The translations under genes and the position numbers were made by a program. The notes below the pieces were generated by a model. It saw only the letters and a list, made by a program, of their open reading frames with translations, was not told the DNA's origin and searched no databases. Below are positions 43,501 to 52,138 of a stretch of DNA of 64,000 nucleotides, one piece after another (the stretch's first letter is position 1; each line of letters begins with the position of its first letter). This stretch comes from CAZRCZ01 sp964598765 (GTDB lineage Bacteria > Sumerlaeota > Sumerlaeia > MVZB01 > JAJFLK01), in the NCBI GenBank assembly GCA_964598765.1, contig CAZRCZ010000006.1:62001-126000 (forward strand), read 5' to 3'.

Positions 43501-43977
43501 TTATCGGTCGAACCTGAATTCATCCAAAATCACTTGTTTGCCCGGACGGAACAGCGGCGAAATTTGAACGATCACACGCGCCACCCCCGGATCGTCGCGC
43601 GGGTCGGTTGGATCATCGAAAACGTTGCCCGCCGCATCCCGGTGAAGGTAAATCATCGTCGTGCTACTGAGCCGATAGGCCAACCGAGGCTCCATGGCGA
43701 ACGGAATCGGATCGGTCGGTTGGGAAAGCGTTTTGATGGCGTTCATCAGCTTCCCGTTCTGGTCGTAGTCGCGCCGAATTTCTTCCACTTTCATTTGACC
43801 GAGAAATGCCCCGATGGTTCGCAATTCGGCCATTTCGCTCGATTTCATCGTGGAAGGAAAGACCGCCATGATCGCCAAGATGCCCGCCGTCAGAATGGAA
43901 AGGCCGATCAGAACTTCCAGCAGAGTGAACCCGCCGGACGCCGAGGAGCCAAGACTTTGATTGAATCGCCGTTTCAT
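43501..43977 (-). CDS. gspI: GspI-like minor pseudopilin
   Basis: 158 residues from the ATG at 43977, which places the prepilin cleavage site ASGGFTLLEVLIGLSILTAG near the N terminus with Glu5. The C-terminal part (AVFPSTMKSSEMAELRTIGA, then FRPGKQVILDEFRFDR) is short and beta. The position between H and J supports GspI. The stop is immediately followed by the gspJ start. Confidence 0.85.
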   Translation of the reverse strand: MKRRFNQSLGSSASGGFTLLEVLIGLSILTAGILAIMAVFPSTMKSSEMAELRTIGAFLGQMKVEEIRRDYDQNGKLMNAIKTLSQPTDPIPFAMEPRLAYRLSSTTMIYLHRDAAGNVFDDPTDPRDDPGVARVIVQISPLFRPGKQVILDEFRFDR

Positions 43978-43987
43978 GCGCGCAATC

Positions 43988-44614
43988 CTAAATCCTCTGA
44001 CGCGGGAAGACTCGATTTGACCCCGTCGGTCCGTAGAGCCGAACGGTCCAAATGTTCCGGTTAATCGCCGGATTTTTGGCAATCTGATAAAACGTGATGT
44101 GCGCGTCGCGGTCCGCGCTCCCGTCGGGGAAGAAGATGAAAACCTGCCGTCCGGTCGTGACCGGCGACCCGGCGACGAAGTAACTTACCCCTTCGATCTT
44201 GACCCGCTCATCCACCGGTTCGGGGGACTCGACCTTCGCGCCATTCAGGATCGGCGGCGGAGAAATGGCGCTGGGATCGGGGATTTCGTCAATCCACCAT
44301 ATTCGCTCGTCCAAATCGAGCACGACTTGAAAAAAACCGTTGTGCGCGATGGCCATTGAACGGGCGGTGGAGAGAGCGCTGTTGAACCGTGTGGCGACGC
44401 TACTGACCGGCAAACTGTCTTGGAAAATCCGCGAACCGGAAAAGCCGATGACCGAAACGATTAAGCCGATGGCGATGGCGGTGATGGTTTCGAGTTGCGA
44501 AAATCCCCTCCGGCGGGACCTTATTCCGGTCCGCTTCAAGACCGGCTTCCCCGCCGGTTTTACGGCCACTTCTACGGCCGGTTCTACGGATTGAAATTTG
44601 ACCTGTCGTTCCAT
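43988..44614 (-). CDS. gspH: GspH-like minor pseudopilin
   Basis: 208 residues from the ATG at 44614 (MERQVKFQS); longer readings are dropped. It has an unusual 45-residue Val/Lys-rich leader before the prepilin site RRRGFSQLETITAIAIGLIV, which retains Glu5. GspH-type features follow: STARSMAIAHNGFFQVVLDL and a C-terminal beta region (RQVFIFFPDGSADRDAHITF). First in the H-I-J-K order. No gspG, gspE or gspF is in the window. Confidence 0.8.
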   Translation of the reverse strand: MERQVKFQSVEPAVEVAVKPAGKPVLKRTGIRSRRRGFSQLETITAIAIGLIVSVIGFSGSRIFQDSLPVSSVATRFNSALSTARSMAIAHNGFFQVVLDLDERIWWIDEIPDPSAISPPPILNGAKVESPEPVDERVKIEGVSYFVAGSPVTTGRQVFIFFPDGSADRDAHITFYQIAKNPAINRNIWTVRLYGPTGSNRVFPRQRI

Positions 44615-44895
44615 GCGCCAACCCCGGCCCTCGCCCCTTCTTGAGCCATTCATACTGGATAAAGCGTATATCTCAAAATGCGGGATGTCAACGCAACTTG
44701 CCGGAGATTGGCGCAACGGCCTGAAAAGCGCGGTCCGCGACCGAAGCGCAACGCGGAGACTGCAAGAACCGGAAGACCTTCGGAGGTCTCGAATCCCAGA
44801 CCGATTTCGGGACTCCAAGGAGGGAATTCTCCCAAAAGAACCGCTTGATTTTCCCCAAGGATTGGGAGAAGCATGTTTCCCAGCGAGAGCATGTC

Positions 44896-45273
44896 ATGGA
44901 CTCATGCCGACAAGAATATGAAGTCCGGGATGGATATCTCCTCTGCCGGGTGATCGGACCGGTGGATGCCAAGCAAGTCGCCGCCAACGTCAAGGAAATC
45001 GTCGCCACCGCCAAGGAATCCGCGCGGACGCGCATCCTCGCGGATTGTTCCCGCACGGTTCTTGACCGCATGACCCTCTCCGAGCGGCTCCTGACCACGT
45101 TCGAGGTCCTCAAGTATTGGGACTTTTCCCTCAAATACGCCCTCTGGATGCCCCACGATCCCCTCAAGCCCGAAGATCGCGATTGGGCTTACGAGGCCGC
45201 CAACTTTCGGATGCTCAAAGTCCGCGGTTTCGAGGACTACGACGAAGCTCTCCAGTGGCTTCTCAGCGACTGA
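44896..45273 (+). CDS. SpoIIAA/STAS-like hypothetical protein
   Basis: 125 residues from ATG 44896 (an upstream in-frame start at 44845 is possible). The fold is alpha/beta with YLLCRVIGPVDAKQVAANVK, TRILADCSRTV and MLKVRGFEDYDEALQWLLSD, the pattern of the SpoIIAA-like/STAS group in which a strand-helix carries a phosphorylatable Ser or a lipid site. No kinase or antisigma partner is adjacent, so the role is unknown. It is flanked by the pseudopilin operon (divergent) and pssA (convergent). Confidence 0.65.
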   Translation: MDSCRQEYEVRDGYLLCRVIGPVDAKQVAANVKEIVATAKESARTRILADCSRTVLDRMTLSERLLTTFEVLKYWDFSLKYALWMPHDPLKPEDRDWAYEAANFRMLKVRGFEDYDEALQWLLSD

Positions 45274-45367
45274 AGAGCCGACGATTCCTCAATGCTCAAT
45301 TGATGAGCAATTCCGTCGGAGCACGTCCATCCGGCCTTGAACCAGTCAGAACAACGGACCGATTCGG

Positions 45368-46192
45368 TCACCTCGCGTGAGGCTCGGACGGGTTCGCCTG
45401 ATTGCGAACGGAGGGACTCTTACCCGTAAGGCGCGATGATTCTTTGACGGCGTGAGGATTTGCTCCCCCCGGCAAGCGGACTCGCCGGTATTCGAGGTAA
45501 TGATAAATCGCCGGGCCGGAAAGGGTGTAAGAGCCAAACACGATCAAAAAGACAAAATCCAAGTGTTGCTTCAACGCGACCAGAAGAGAGAGCACGATCA
45601 CGATGCTGACCAGAATCTCGAACGGCTGGCGGCGCTTGATGTCCACGCTTTTCAGACCGTAATACTGGTATTTGCTCACCATCAGCCACGCGACGACGGC
45701 CAGCGCGAGGGGCATGATTTTTTCGACCGGGAAAATGGCGTCAATCGCCTCGTGTTTGCTCAGCATGAGAAAGAGACTGAGGATGCCGCAAGCGGCGCCG
45801 GGAATCGGCAGACCGAGAAAGGAGCGCTTTTCTTCCTTCTGCGCCTGAACATTGAATCGCGCCAGACGCAACGCGCCGCAGACGACGTAAAGGCCGCAGG
45901 TCGCCTTGGCGAGCAGAGGGTCCTCGCCGGCGATGCCGGAGTAGATGATCGTCGCCGGAGCCGCGCCAAAACTGATCGCGTCGGAGAGCGAATCGAATTG
46001 AAGACCGAAGGGGGTCTGCGCGCGGGTTAGCCGGGCGATGAGTCCGTCCAAGACGTCCAGCACGCCTGCCAGCAGGACGAACTGAACCGCCGTCAGAACG
46101 TCCCCTTGATCGAAGACCTCGAAGATGGCCAGCAGTCCGCAAAACAAACTGCCCGCCGTGAAGAGATTGGGAAGGATATAGACGCGACGCAT
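45368..46192 (-). CDS. pssA: CDP-diacylglycerol-serine O-phosphatidyltransferase
   Basis: 274 residues from ATG 46192 (MRRVYILPN). The CDP-alcohol transferase motif DGLIARLTRAQTPFGLQFD with following SLSD is complete (DGxxAR-x8-G-x3-D-x3-D). About eight helices fill residues 10-240. It makes phosphatidylserine, the precursor of phosphatidylethanolamine, at the inner membrane. psd is not adjacent. A charged tail of ~25 residues (ending NPSEPHAR) is not part of the domain. Confidence 0.93.
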   Translation of the reverse strand: MRRVYILPNLFTAGSLFCGLLAIFEVFDQGDVLTAVQFVLLAGVLDVLDGLIARLTRAQTPFGLQFDSLSDAISFGAAPATIIYSGIAGEDPLLAKATCGLYVVCGALRLARFNVQAQKEEKRSFLGLPIPGAACGILSLFLMLSKHEAIDAIFPVEKIMPLALAVVAWLMVSKYQYYGLKSVDIKRRQPFEILVSIVIVLSLLVALKQHLDFVFLIVFGSYTLSGPAIYHYLEYRRVRLPGGANPHAVKESSRLTGKSPSVRNQANPSEPHAR

Positions 46193-46368
46193 GGCCCTTG
46201 GCTCCTGATTCGACGGAATCATACTCCAAATTCCGGCGTTGCGACAGCGAGAAATGATTTTCAACCGGCTCTTGAAATGTTGAGGCGAAATCGGGGCGAA
46301 CCGTGTAATCTGCGTCATCTGTGAATTCCGCGGATTACTCTCTTCTCTCCAACGAAAGGAAAACTTCC

Positions 46369-46842
46369 ATGAATATCACCCTCTCCAATGAGACTTCCCG
46401 CCGGGCGTTTTTGGCTTCGGGCGGCATCGGCCTTGCGGCGCTTCTGACCGCCGCCGGCGCTCCCGTGCCTTCGGAACCCGATGGCGATCTCGAAAAGGCC
46501 AACCTCAAAATCCTTCAGGATTTTTGCGACGCGTGGAGCGAGCGTGACGCGGAAAAACTGGGCGCGTTTTTCGCCGAGGACGCCGTCTTTCGCATGAACG
46601 AAAGAGCGCCCGCGACCAAAGGCAAGGCGCTGATCGTCGGCCAATTCAAGTCGTTCTTGGGCATGGCGAAGACGGCGCGATTTGAGGTCCTCCGCGCGAC
46701 CGCCATAGGCAACATCGTCCTCAACGAACGGATTGATCATTTTCACATGGGCGAAAAAGAGGTCGGCTACCACATGAGCGGTGTGTTTTTTCTCAAGGAT
46801 GGAAAAATTGCCGAGTGGTTCGATTACGGGATGCCGAAATAG
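46369..46842 (+). CDS. Tat-exported SnoaL/NTF2-like protein
   Basis: 157 residues from ATG 46369, with AAAGGA nine bases upstream. The N terminus has a twin-arginine signal, TSRRAFLASGGIGLAALLTA. The mature part is a cone-shaped NTF2 fold (ILQDFCDAWSERDAEKLGAF, FAEDAVFRM, VGYHMSGVFFLKDGKIAEWF) like limonene-1,2-epoxide hydrolase and SnoaL-like proteins. The catalytic Asp-Arg-Asp set of the epoxide hydrolases cannot be confirmed by eye, so substrate and activity are open. Confidence 0.75.
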   Translation: MNITLSNETSRRAFLASGGIGLAALLTAAGAPVPSEPDGDLEKANLKILQDFCDAWSERDAEKLGAFFAEDAVFRMNERAPATKGKALIVGQFKSFLGMAKTARFEVLRATAIGNIVLNERIDHFHMGEKEVGYHMSGVFFLKDGKIAEWFDYGMPK

Positions 46843-46850
46843 GAGAAAAT

Positions 46851-46885
46851 TTTCACGCGGAGCCGCACGGAGCGCGGAGAGGAGG
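46851..46885. repeat. 8-nt-period repeat, single arm
   Basis: Units CGCGGAGC, CGCACGGA, GCGCGGAG after a TTCA start follow the family pattern. It lies directly downstream of the SnoaL-like gene, with no opposite arm before the next gene. Confidence 0.45.
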
Positions 46886-46909
46886 GATTTGCGATCTCCA
46901 ATCCTCAAT

Positions 46910-48802
46910 CTATTGTTGCGGTTGTCCGAAATCCCCGCGCAGGAGGATTTCCGTGGGAGACACAGCCAAACCAACGGGAACGTCGGTTTTAACGAGGGTG
47001 AGGCTTCCGTCCGGTTGCGCAAAGTAGAATTTTCCGGGCGCAAGATTGGAGTGGACGTCGGAAGTGCCGTCGGTAATGACTGAAACCACCCCTCCCTCGG
47101 ATGCGTTGGATTTTGCAATCCCCAAGGGGACTACGGCTCGGTCTGGGACCGGTCCAAAAGCGGCGGCGCCGAAAGATTGATTGCCGAGATTTTCGTAGGC
47201 CACCACGTATCGCGTTGGAGAAAGCAATCCGAGGGCCGTGTTTTCGGTAAAAGAGGCATTGAAAATGCCACCGCCACTAAACGTCACTGCGTTTCCCTCC
47301 GAATCGCCCATCTTCAGGGTTCCGAAATCGGAATTCCCAAAGTTCCGATAGCTGGTCAGAAATTGGGAGGAAGACATCGGGACCGCGGAGACGCCCGACG
47401 TGCGGCTCGGATTGAAGACACACTTCCGGCCAAATGAGATGACATCTCCATTGACGTCGCCAAAGATCGCCGTGCCGGCGTATTGATTCCCGTCATCCGC
47501 AAAGAAAACGCCAAAGCGAGTGGGGGTCAACGCAATGACCTTGTAAACCAGCGTCCGCAGACCGTTCGTACCTGTAAAGTAGCTGAATACTGAAGTGGGA
47601 CCGAAGGCTAGCGCCCCGCCGCTTGACGTTCCAATCATCGCCGTTCCGAAGCCTTCCGTGCCGTCGGTCCTAGCTATGACAAATTGAGTCGCCGACAACG
47701 CGGCGGCGGAAACGGTGGCGGTCGAGCTGTCTGTGGGATAAGCAAAACTGGAGCCGTAGGAAATCGCATCCCCCGTCGCGTCGGCGATCATTGCCATGTG
47801 TCCAGTATTGTCTCTGAAGACAAGTATAGCCTCATTCGAGGAGAGCACATCCGCCGTTAGCTCATACAGTCTTCCGCTTCCAAAACTATATTCGGGACCG
47901 AACGTAATGGTTGTTCCATTGATCGTCCCGACCTTGGCAAAACCCAAGTTTAGATTCGTGACCTCGTCACGGTCCACGCCTACCACCATTACTCTCGCCG
48001 AATCAAGGGGGAGAACCATGAGGTGCATCCAAACCATTTCGCCGTGACAGGCGACCGGAGGCCCATAGGTGATTGCATTGCCATCGCAAGTTCCGACGAT
48101 TGCCATGGGGATGCCCGACCAATCGCCGTTTTGGTAGGTCACGACAAATTGGGTTGGAGAAATCGTCGCAAGCGAGATCAAGCCCGTTTGCGCCGGATTG
48201 AAAACGAATTTCGGAACCGGATCGGAGGCAAAACCTTTGATAACCGCGCCATTGGTCAACCCCACGACGTCCCCTGCAATTATGTATTGGCCGGGGGCAA
48301 CGGGCAGGTCCACGATCAGGTGCTTGGCACGTCCCGTTCCATTCGAGGTTCCCCCGTTGGCGCTGAACAGGGCATACGGCACGGGCGTCAATTCGTGTCG
48401 GGGGAGAAGGATCGTATAAAGTTCGTCCGTGTCGCTCCTTCGAACGGCGACTTGAAGCCAGCGCGCGTCGCCCGCGAAGACGTTCCCGCCGAAATCGAGC
48501 AGAACCGTAAATTGGCCGGTCTTGACCTTGACGTGGTCCTTCAAGTTCGTTCCCAAGAGCGTTCCGGTCGTGGGATCGTCGAACAATTTGAACTCGAAAT
48601 CATAAGTTCCGGTTGCGGGGTCGTAGAGGCCCGGGGTCGGGAAATTGTTTTTCTTCAAATTCCCTTGATAAGTGAAGGCTGTGCCCATCGGAATCTGCGC
48701 CTGAGCCGAACTCATCAAAAAGAGTATTGTCCCAAACGAAAGAAACAGGCGATGCATTTCAAGACGTTTCGACACGATTCCATTTTTCGGCTCTCGTTTC
48801 AT
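46910..48802 (-). CDS. Large exported protein with repeated beta motif
   Basis: 630 residues from ATG 48802, supported by GGAGGAG five bases upstream. A signal sequence (LFLSFGTILFLMSSAQAQ) is followed by an N-terminal domain GTAFTYQGNLKKNNFPTPGL...FEFKLFDDP, a module known in exported proteins of Planctomycetes and Verrucomicrobia. Residues ~200-580 are about seven repeats of ~55-60 residues with a common core (LSPTQFVVTYQN-type segment, then GTAxxG and FG), perhaps a beta-propeller. It is the last gene of the sigma/anti-sigma/WD40 run. Function unknown; secreted or cell-surface. Confidence 0.8.
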   Translation of the reverse strand: MKREPKNGIVSKRLEMHRLFLSFGTILFLMSSAQAQIPMGTAFTYQGNLKKNNFPTPGLYDPATGTYDFEFKLFDDPTTGTLLGTNLKDHVKVKTGQFTVLLDFGGNVFAGDARWLQVAVRRSDTDELYTILLPRHELTPVPYALFSANGGTSNGTGRAKHLIVDLPVAPGQYIIAGDVVGLTNGAVIKGFASDPVPKFVFNPAQTGLISLATISPTQFVVTYQNGDWSGIPMAIVGTCDGNAITYGPPVACHGEMVWMHLMVLPLDSARVMVVGVDRDEVTNLNLGFAKVGTINGTTITFGPEYSFGSGRLYELTADVLSSNEAILVFRDNTGHMAMIADATGDAISYGSSFAYPTDSSTATVSAAALSATQFVIARTDGTEGFGTAMIGTSSGGALAFGPTSVFSYFTGTNGLRTLVYKVIALTPTRFGVFFADDGNQYAGTAIFGDVNGDVISFGRKCVFNPSRTSGVSAVPMSSSQFLTSYRNFGNSDFGTLKMGDSEGNAVTFSGGGIFNASFTENTALGLLSPTRYVVAYENLGNQSFGAAAFGPVPDRAVVPLGIAKSNASEGGVVSVITDGTSDVHSNLAPGKFYFAQPDGSLTLVKTDVPVGLAVSPTEILLRGDFGQPQQ

Positions 48803-48825
48803 GGTCGCTCCTCCTTTTTCGTCCT

Positions 48826-49116
48826 CTATTGATATTCCTGCCAATTTTCCGCCGCGTTTCTGCCGGTTTGACTCTCGCTCCCCAAATATCCCCCTTCCAC
48901 CAACGTGTCGGAATTCTCCACGTCGCCCGCGTCGGGCTGGCCGATTGCGCCGATCAGCAAATACTCCCCTCCCGCGATTTCCCCACCGCCGCCATCCACG
49001 GTCGTCCAAGACAGGTCGTAGGCATTAATGAGGATTTGAGTCACACCAAGGGTAGCTACCGCAATCGCGGATGCTATTAAGAGAAGCAGAATGAATTTTT
49101 TCCGGATGCCTTTCAT
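48826..49116 (-). CDS. Small exported protein with GQPDAG motif
   Basis: 96 residues. It has an N-terminal hydrophobic signal (FILLLLIASAIAVATLGVTQ). The mature part contains YDLSWTTVDGGGGEIAGGEY and IGAIGQPDAG, a short motif commonly found in long exported proteins of environmental bacteria and here standing almost alone. It is 23 bp upstream of the 630-residue gene and 30 bp downstream of the WD40 gene, so cotranscribed. Function unknown. Confidence 0.7.
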   Translation of the reverse strand: MKGIRKKFILLLLIASAIAVATLGVTQILINAYDLSWTTVDGGGGEIAGGEYLLIGAIGQPDAGDVENSDTLVEGGYLGSESQTGRNAAENWQEYQ

Positions 49117-49146
49117 AGAAAGCTCTCTATGCCATTGCTTGAATTT

Positions 49147-51396
49147 TCATTCATAAAACTCCCAATGGCAAGCTGAATTGGGCGCGGGGACGACGTTCAC
49201 GCTGACGATCAACGGATCGCCGAACAAGCCTTCGCCGGCGTGCGACATTTGGAAGGTCAATCCGAAGGATCCCGGATTGGCGGGGGCGTTCAGGACGGCG
49301 GAAAAAATGTAGGTCTGGCCGGGGATCGTCACGGTGGGCGGGACCATCGGCAGGCTCGCTTGGTAGATGGGATTTCCTTGATCATCCGATGCGGTCATTT
49401 GAAGCGAGTAGCCCTCTTCCGGACTCCACGACGATTGGCCGGTGTTCTTCATGTAAATCCCGACGGTCATGCCTCGGTTCGCGTTCATCTGCGCGGGGAC
49501 GGTGTTGTAAAGCGGGACGGCCTGATTGGGGTCCAACGCGCTCCACAGCCGCGTCGTGCCGTCCCCCGAACCGGTCAGGATTTTGGTTCCGTCGGGGGAG
49601 AAGGCAACAGCCCGAATTCCATAGCTTCCGTAGCCTATGGGGGTCGGGCCGTGACCAGCGTAGGTCCGGATGAGAGCACCGCTTGAAGCGTCCCAGATTT
49701 TGGCCGTTTTGTCATCGGATCCGGTCAAGATTTCCGTTCCGTCCGGCGAGAAGGCCACGGCATTCACATGATCATTATGACCGACAAAGGTTCGAACCAA
49801 ATTTGCCGTTGCCTTATCCCATAGTTTGGCGGTGCCATCCCACAATCCGGTCAGAACCATGGTTCCATCGGGTGAAAAACATACCGACCATATCGAAGTT
49901 CCGGTTGGATATATTTGGAGCAGGATTCCCGTCTGACCCGCCGTAGCATCCCAAAGCAGGGCGCTCCCACCTGCCGTGGTGATGACTTCGGTCCCGTCGG
50001 GGGAGAAGGCTAGGGAGGTGATTCCATACTCGGTACCGAGGAACTCCCTTATCTGTGTTCCAGCCATTGCGTTCCAAAGTCTCGCGGTTGCATCTTCGAA
50101 AGCTGTCAATACCTGAGTTCCATCGGGCGAAAAAGCAACTGATGTCAACATGTAGGTATTTCCATTCAAAAAAGTTTGCAACAAGGACCCAGATGAAACA
50201 TTCCAAAGTGCGGCACCGCCACCGCCGCTGGTGAGTATTTCGGTTCCGTCAGGAGAGAAAGCGACAGGATTGTATTCATCGGTATCGATCAGGAAACTAC
50301 GAATCAAGACCGCCGTTGTGGCGTCCCACAGCACCGCGGGACCCAACGTAGTGGCGGTTAATGCTTGATTATTATCGGGTGAAAACGCCACCGAGGAAAC
50401 GGTGCCCTCAAAGTCCCAATAGGTCCGGATCAGATTTCCAGTGACCTTGTCCCAAATTCTAGCCGTGAAATCTTCCGAGCCCGTCAAAAGTTTCGTTCCA
50501 TCCGAAGCAAATGAAACAGAGGTAACAGCGTTAGTGTGGCCGGAAAACGTACGAATAATGGCCGTCGTAATGGCATCCCATAATTTCGCGGTCATGTCGT
50601 CTGAGCCCGTCAGGATTTGGGACCCGTCGGGCGAGAAAGCGACGGAGCGGATTGAATTTGTATGCGCGGCGAAAGCGCGGAGATAAGCTCCCGTTGAGGC
50701 GTCCCAAAGTCTGGCGGATTTATCCGGCCATGCCGCGCCCGTTAAGACTTGTGTTCCATCAGGAGAGAAAGCCACGGCCAATACAGGGGAGGGATGGCCC
50801 GAGAAGGTCAGGATGGAAAATCCCGTCGTCGTGTCCCAAAGTCTCCCATCCGTATCATCCGATCCGGTGAGAGCCTTCATTCCGTCCGGTGAGAAAGCCA
50901 CCGATGTCACAGTTGCCGTATGCCCGATAAACGTATGGACCAAACTTCCTGTCGCCACATCCCACAATTTTGCAGAGTAGTCTTCCGATCCGGTGAGGAT
51001 TTTCGTTCCATCGGCGGAAAAAGCGACAGAGGTGACGGTTCCGGTGTGGCCGGAAAAAGTTCGGATTAAGCCGCCGGTCGGCGCGTCCCAAAGTTTGGCG
51101 GTTTGATCCTTCGATCCGGTCAGGACCTTGCTCCCGTCAGGCGAAAAGACGATGGAGGTGACGGCATCGGCGTGGCCGGTGATGACGACGAGCTTGTCGC
51201 CGGTCGCGGCGTCGTAAATCCGCACGACCGATTGAGCGGCGACGGCGACGCGGGTTCCGTCTGGGGAATAGGCGGCCCCCACGACCTGCCCCAAGCCATA
51301 CACCTGCAAGGCGCGTGTGACGGTCTGTCCCTGCGCGCGGACGAGGACGGGGGCGAAACATAAAATCCAAACGGCGGCGGCCAACATCCTTTTCAT
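49147..51396 (-). CDS. Exported WD40-repeat protein (14 repeats)
   Basis: 749 residues from ATG 51396; a longer reading to 52059 would run antisense-free through the anti-sigma gene and is rejected. After a signal peptide (LAAAVWILCFAPVLVRA) come 14 WD40 repeats, each with VAFSPDGT and LTGSDD-like cores, enough for two seven-bladed propellers. The C-terminal ~110 residues form an Ig-like domain (GIYMKNTGQSSWSPEEGYSL), like the NBR1-type/decoration domains. The repeats 7-12 are more divergent (TATTLGPAVLW, TAGGSALLW). Its position behind an ECF sigma/anti-sigma pair suggests a sensory or envelope role. Confidence 0.88.
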   Translation of the reverse strand: MKRMLAAAVWILCFAPVLVRAQGQTVTRALQVYGLGQVVGAAYSPDGTRVAVAAQSVVRIYDAATGDKLVVITGHADAVTSIVFSPDGSKVLTGSKDQTAKLWDAPTGGLIRTFSGHTGTVTSVAFSADGTKILTGSEDYSAKLWDVATGSLVHTFIGHTATVTSVAFSPDGMKALTGSDDTDGRLWDTTTGFSILTFSGHPSPVLAVAFSPDGTQVLTGAAWPDKSARLWDASTGAYLRAFAAHTNSIRSVAFSPDGSQILTGSDDMTAKLWDAITTAIIRTFSGHTNAVTSVSFASDGTKLLTGSEDFTARIWDKVTGNLIRTYWDFEGTVSSVAFSPDNNQALTATTLGPAVLWDATTAVLIRSFLIDTDEYNPVAFSPDGTEILTSGGGGAALWNVSSGSLLQTFLNGNTYMLTSVAFSPDGTQVLTAFEDATARLWNAMAGTQIREFLGTEYGITSLAFSPDGTEVITTAGGSALLWDATAGQTGILLQIYPTGTSIWSVCFSPDGTMVLTGLWDGTAKLWDKATANLVRTFVGHNDHVNAVAFSPDGTEILTGSDDKTAKIWDASSGALIRTYAGHGPTPIGYGSYGIRAVAFSPDGTKILTGSGDGTTRLWSALDPNQAVPLYNTVPAQMNANRGMTVGIYMKNTGQSSWSPEEGYSLQMTASDDQGNPIYQASLPMVPPTVTIPGQTYIFSAVLNAPANPGSFGLTFQMSHAGEGLFGDPLIVSVNVVPAPNSACHWEFYE

Positions 51397-51415
51397 TTTC
51401 GTCTTCCTGTTATCT

Positions 51416-51448
51416 TCTCTCCGTGCCTTCTTGGTGTCTTCGTGTTTA
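51416..51448. repeat. 8-nt-period repeat, right half only
   Basis: CTCTCCGTGCCTTCTTGG then TGTCTTCGTGTTTAA is the right-arm type of the copies at 59453-59656 and 63024-63137. It lies between the anti-sigma and WD40 genes. Confidence 0.5.
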
Positions 51449-51467
51449 ATCCTTTTCGGCTTTCCCG

Positions 51468-51977
51468 CTAATACGGCGATATGTGCGGTTTGCCCATCAG
51501 TTCGTCCACTTGGGTTTCGTGGGCGTAGGAGGGGTCGGGGGTCGTGGAGGAGGGGTTGCGCGATTTCCAGATCATCCAGATCAAGACCGCGATGAGGGAG
51601 AGGGTGACGCCCCAATAAATTCCGGTCCTGAGCTTGGCGCGGAGATATGCGGGGAAGAGGAGCGACGCGACAGATGCAAGAAAGCTCGCGAATCTCCCTT
51701 GGCGCGCGACCCGGTGGGTCGCCCCTACTTTTCGGGCAAGGAGCGCCTCCATGTCTGCCGCTGATAATTTTTCCTCTCCGGGCGCGACGGCGAGCGCCCA
51801 ATCGCGCGCCGCGAGCAGAAGTTTTCTCCATTTGCCGACTTCCCTTTGAAGCGCGAGGTCGTCGGCCATGCGTAGGCGGAACGCGGCTTCCTCCTCCGGC
51901 GTCATGAGGCCGAGGGCGAAATCGAGGGGGTCGTTGGGGTCGGCGTTGGAGTCGTCGGGGGTATTTTTTCGGAACAT
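51468..51977 (-). CDS. Anti-sigma factor (membrane-anchored)
   Basis: 169 residues from ATG 51977. The N-terminal part (ALGLMTPEEEAAFRLRMADD) is like the anti-sigma domain of RskA/ZAS proteins, but has no zinc HxxxCxxC motif. One membrane helix (GIYWGVTLSLIAVLIWMIW) follows and then ~25 periplasmic residues. It sits just downstream of an ECF sigma gene, so it is the probable negative regulator of that sigma; release would follow an envelope signal or proteolysis. The RBS is not evident. Confidence 0.75.
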   Translation of the reverse strand: MFRKNTPDDSNADPNDPLDFALGLMTPEEEAAFRLRMADDLALQREVGKWRKLLLAARDWALAVAPGEEKLSAADMEALLARKVGATHRVARQGRFASFLASVASLLFPAYLRAKLRTGIYWGVTLSLIAVLIWMIWKSRNPSSTTPDPSYAHETQVDELMGKPHISPY

Positions 51978-52036
51978 GTTCAGCCTCCCACACATTTTCT
52001 GGCTCTTGCTCGAATTTCACGTTCAATCGGGAATTC

Positions 52037-52111
52037 AACGCAAAGGCGCAAAGACGCAAGGAGGTTGTCGAAAATCTTCTTGGCGTCCTTGCGTCTCTGC
52101 GCCTTTGAGTT
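52037..52111. repeat. 8-nt-period palindromic repeat, copy B
   Basis: The left arm (52037-52062) has units GCAAAGGC, GCAAAGAC and GCAAGGAG. The right arm (52086-52111) is its reverse complement at 24 of 26 positions. It separates the ECF sigma and anti-sigma genes and is similar to copy A. Confidence 0.85.
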
Positions 52112-52138
52112 AAACAAAATCATATTCATCATTTGGCT

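Noticed and set aside
51397..52059. Upstream extension of the WD40 protein by 221 codons
   Set aside because: It overlaps the anti-sigma gene in another frame and a repeat, and the signal peptide starts at 51396.
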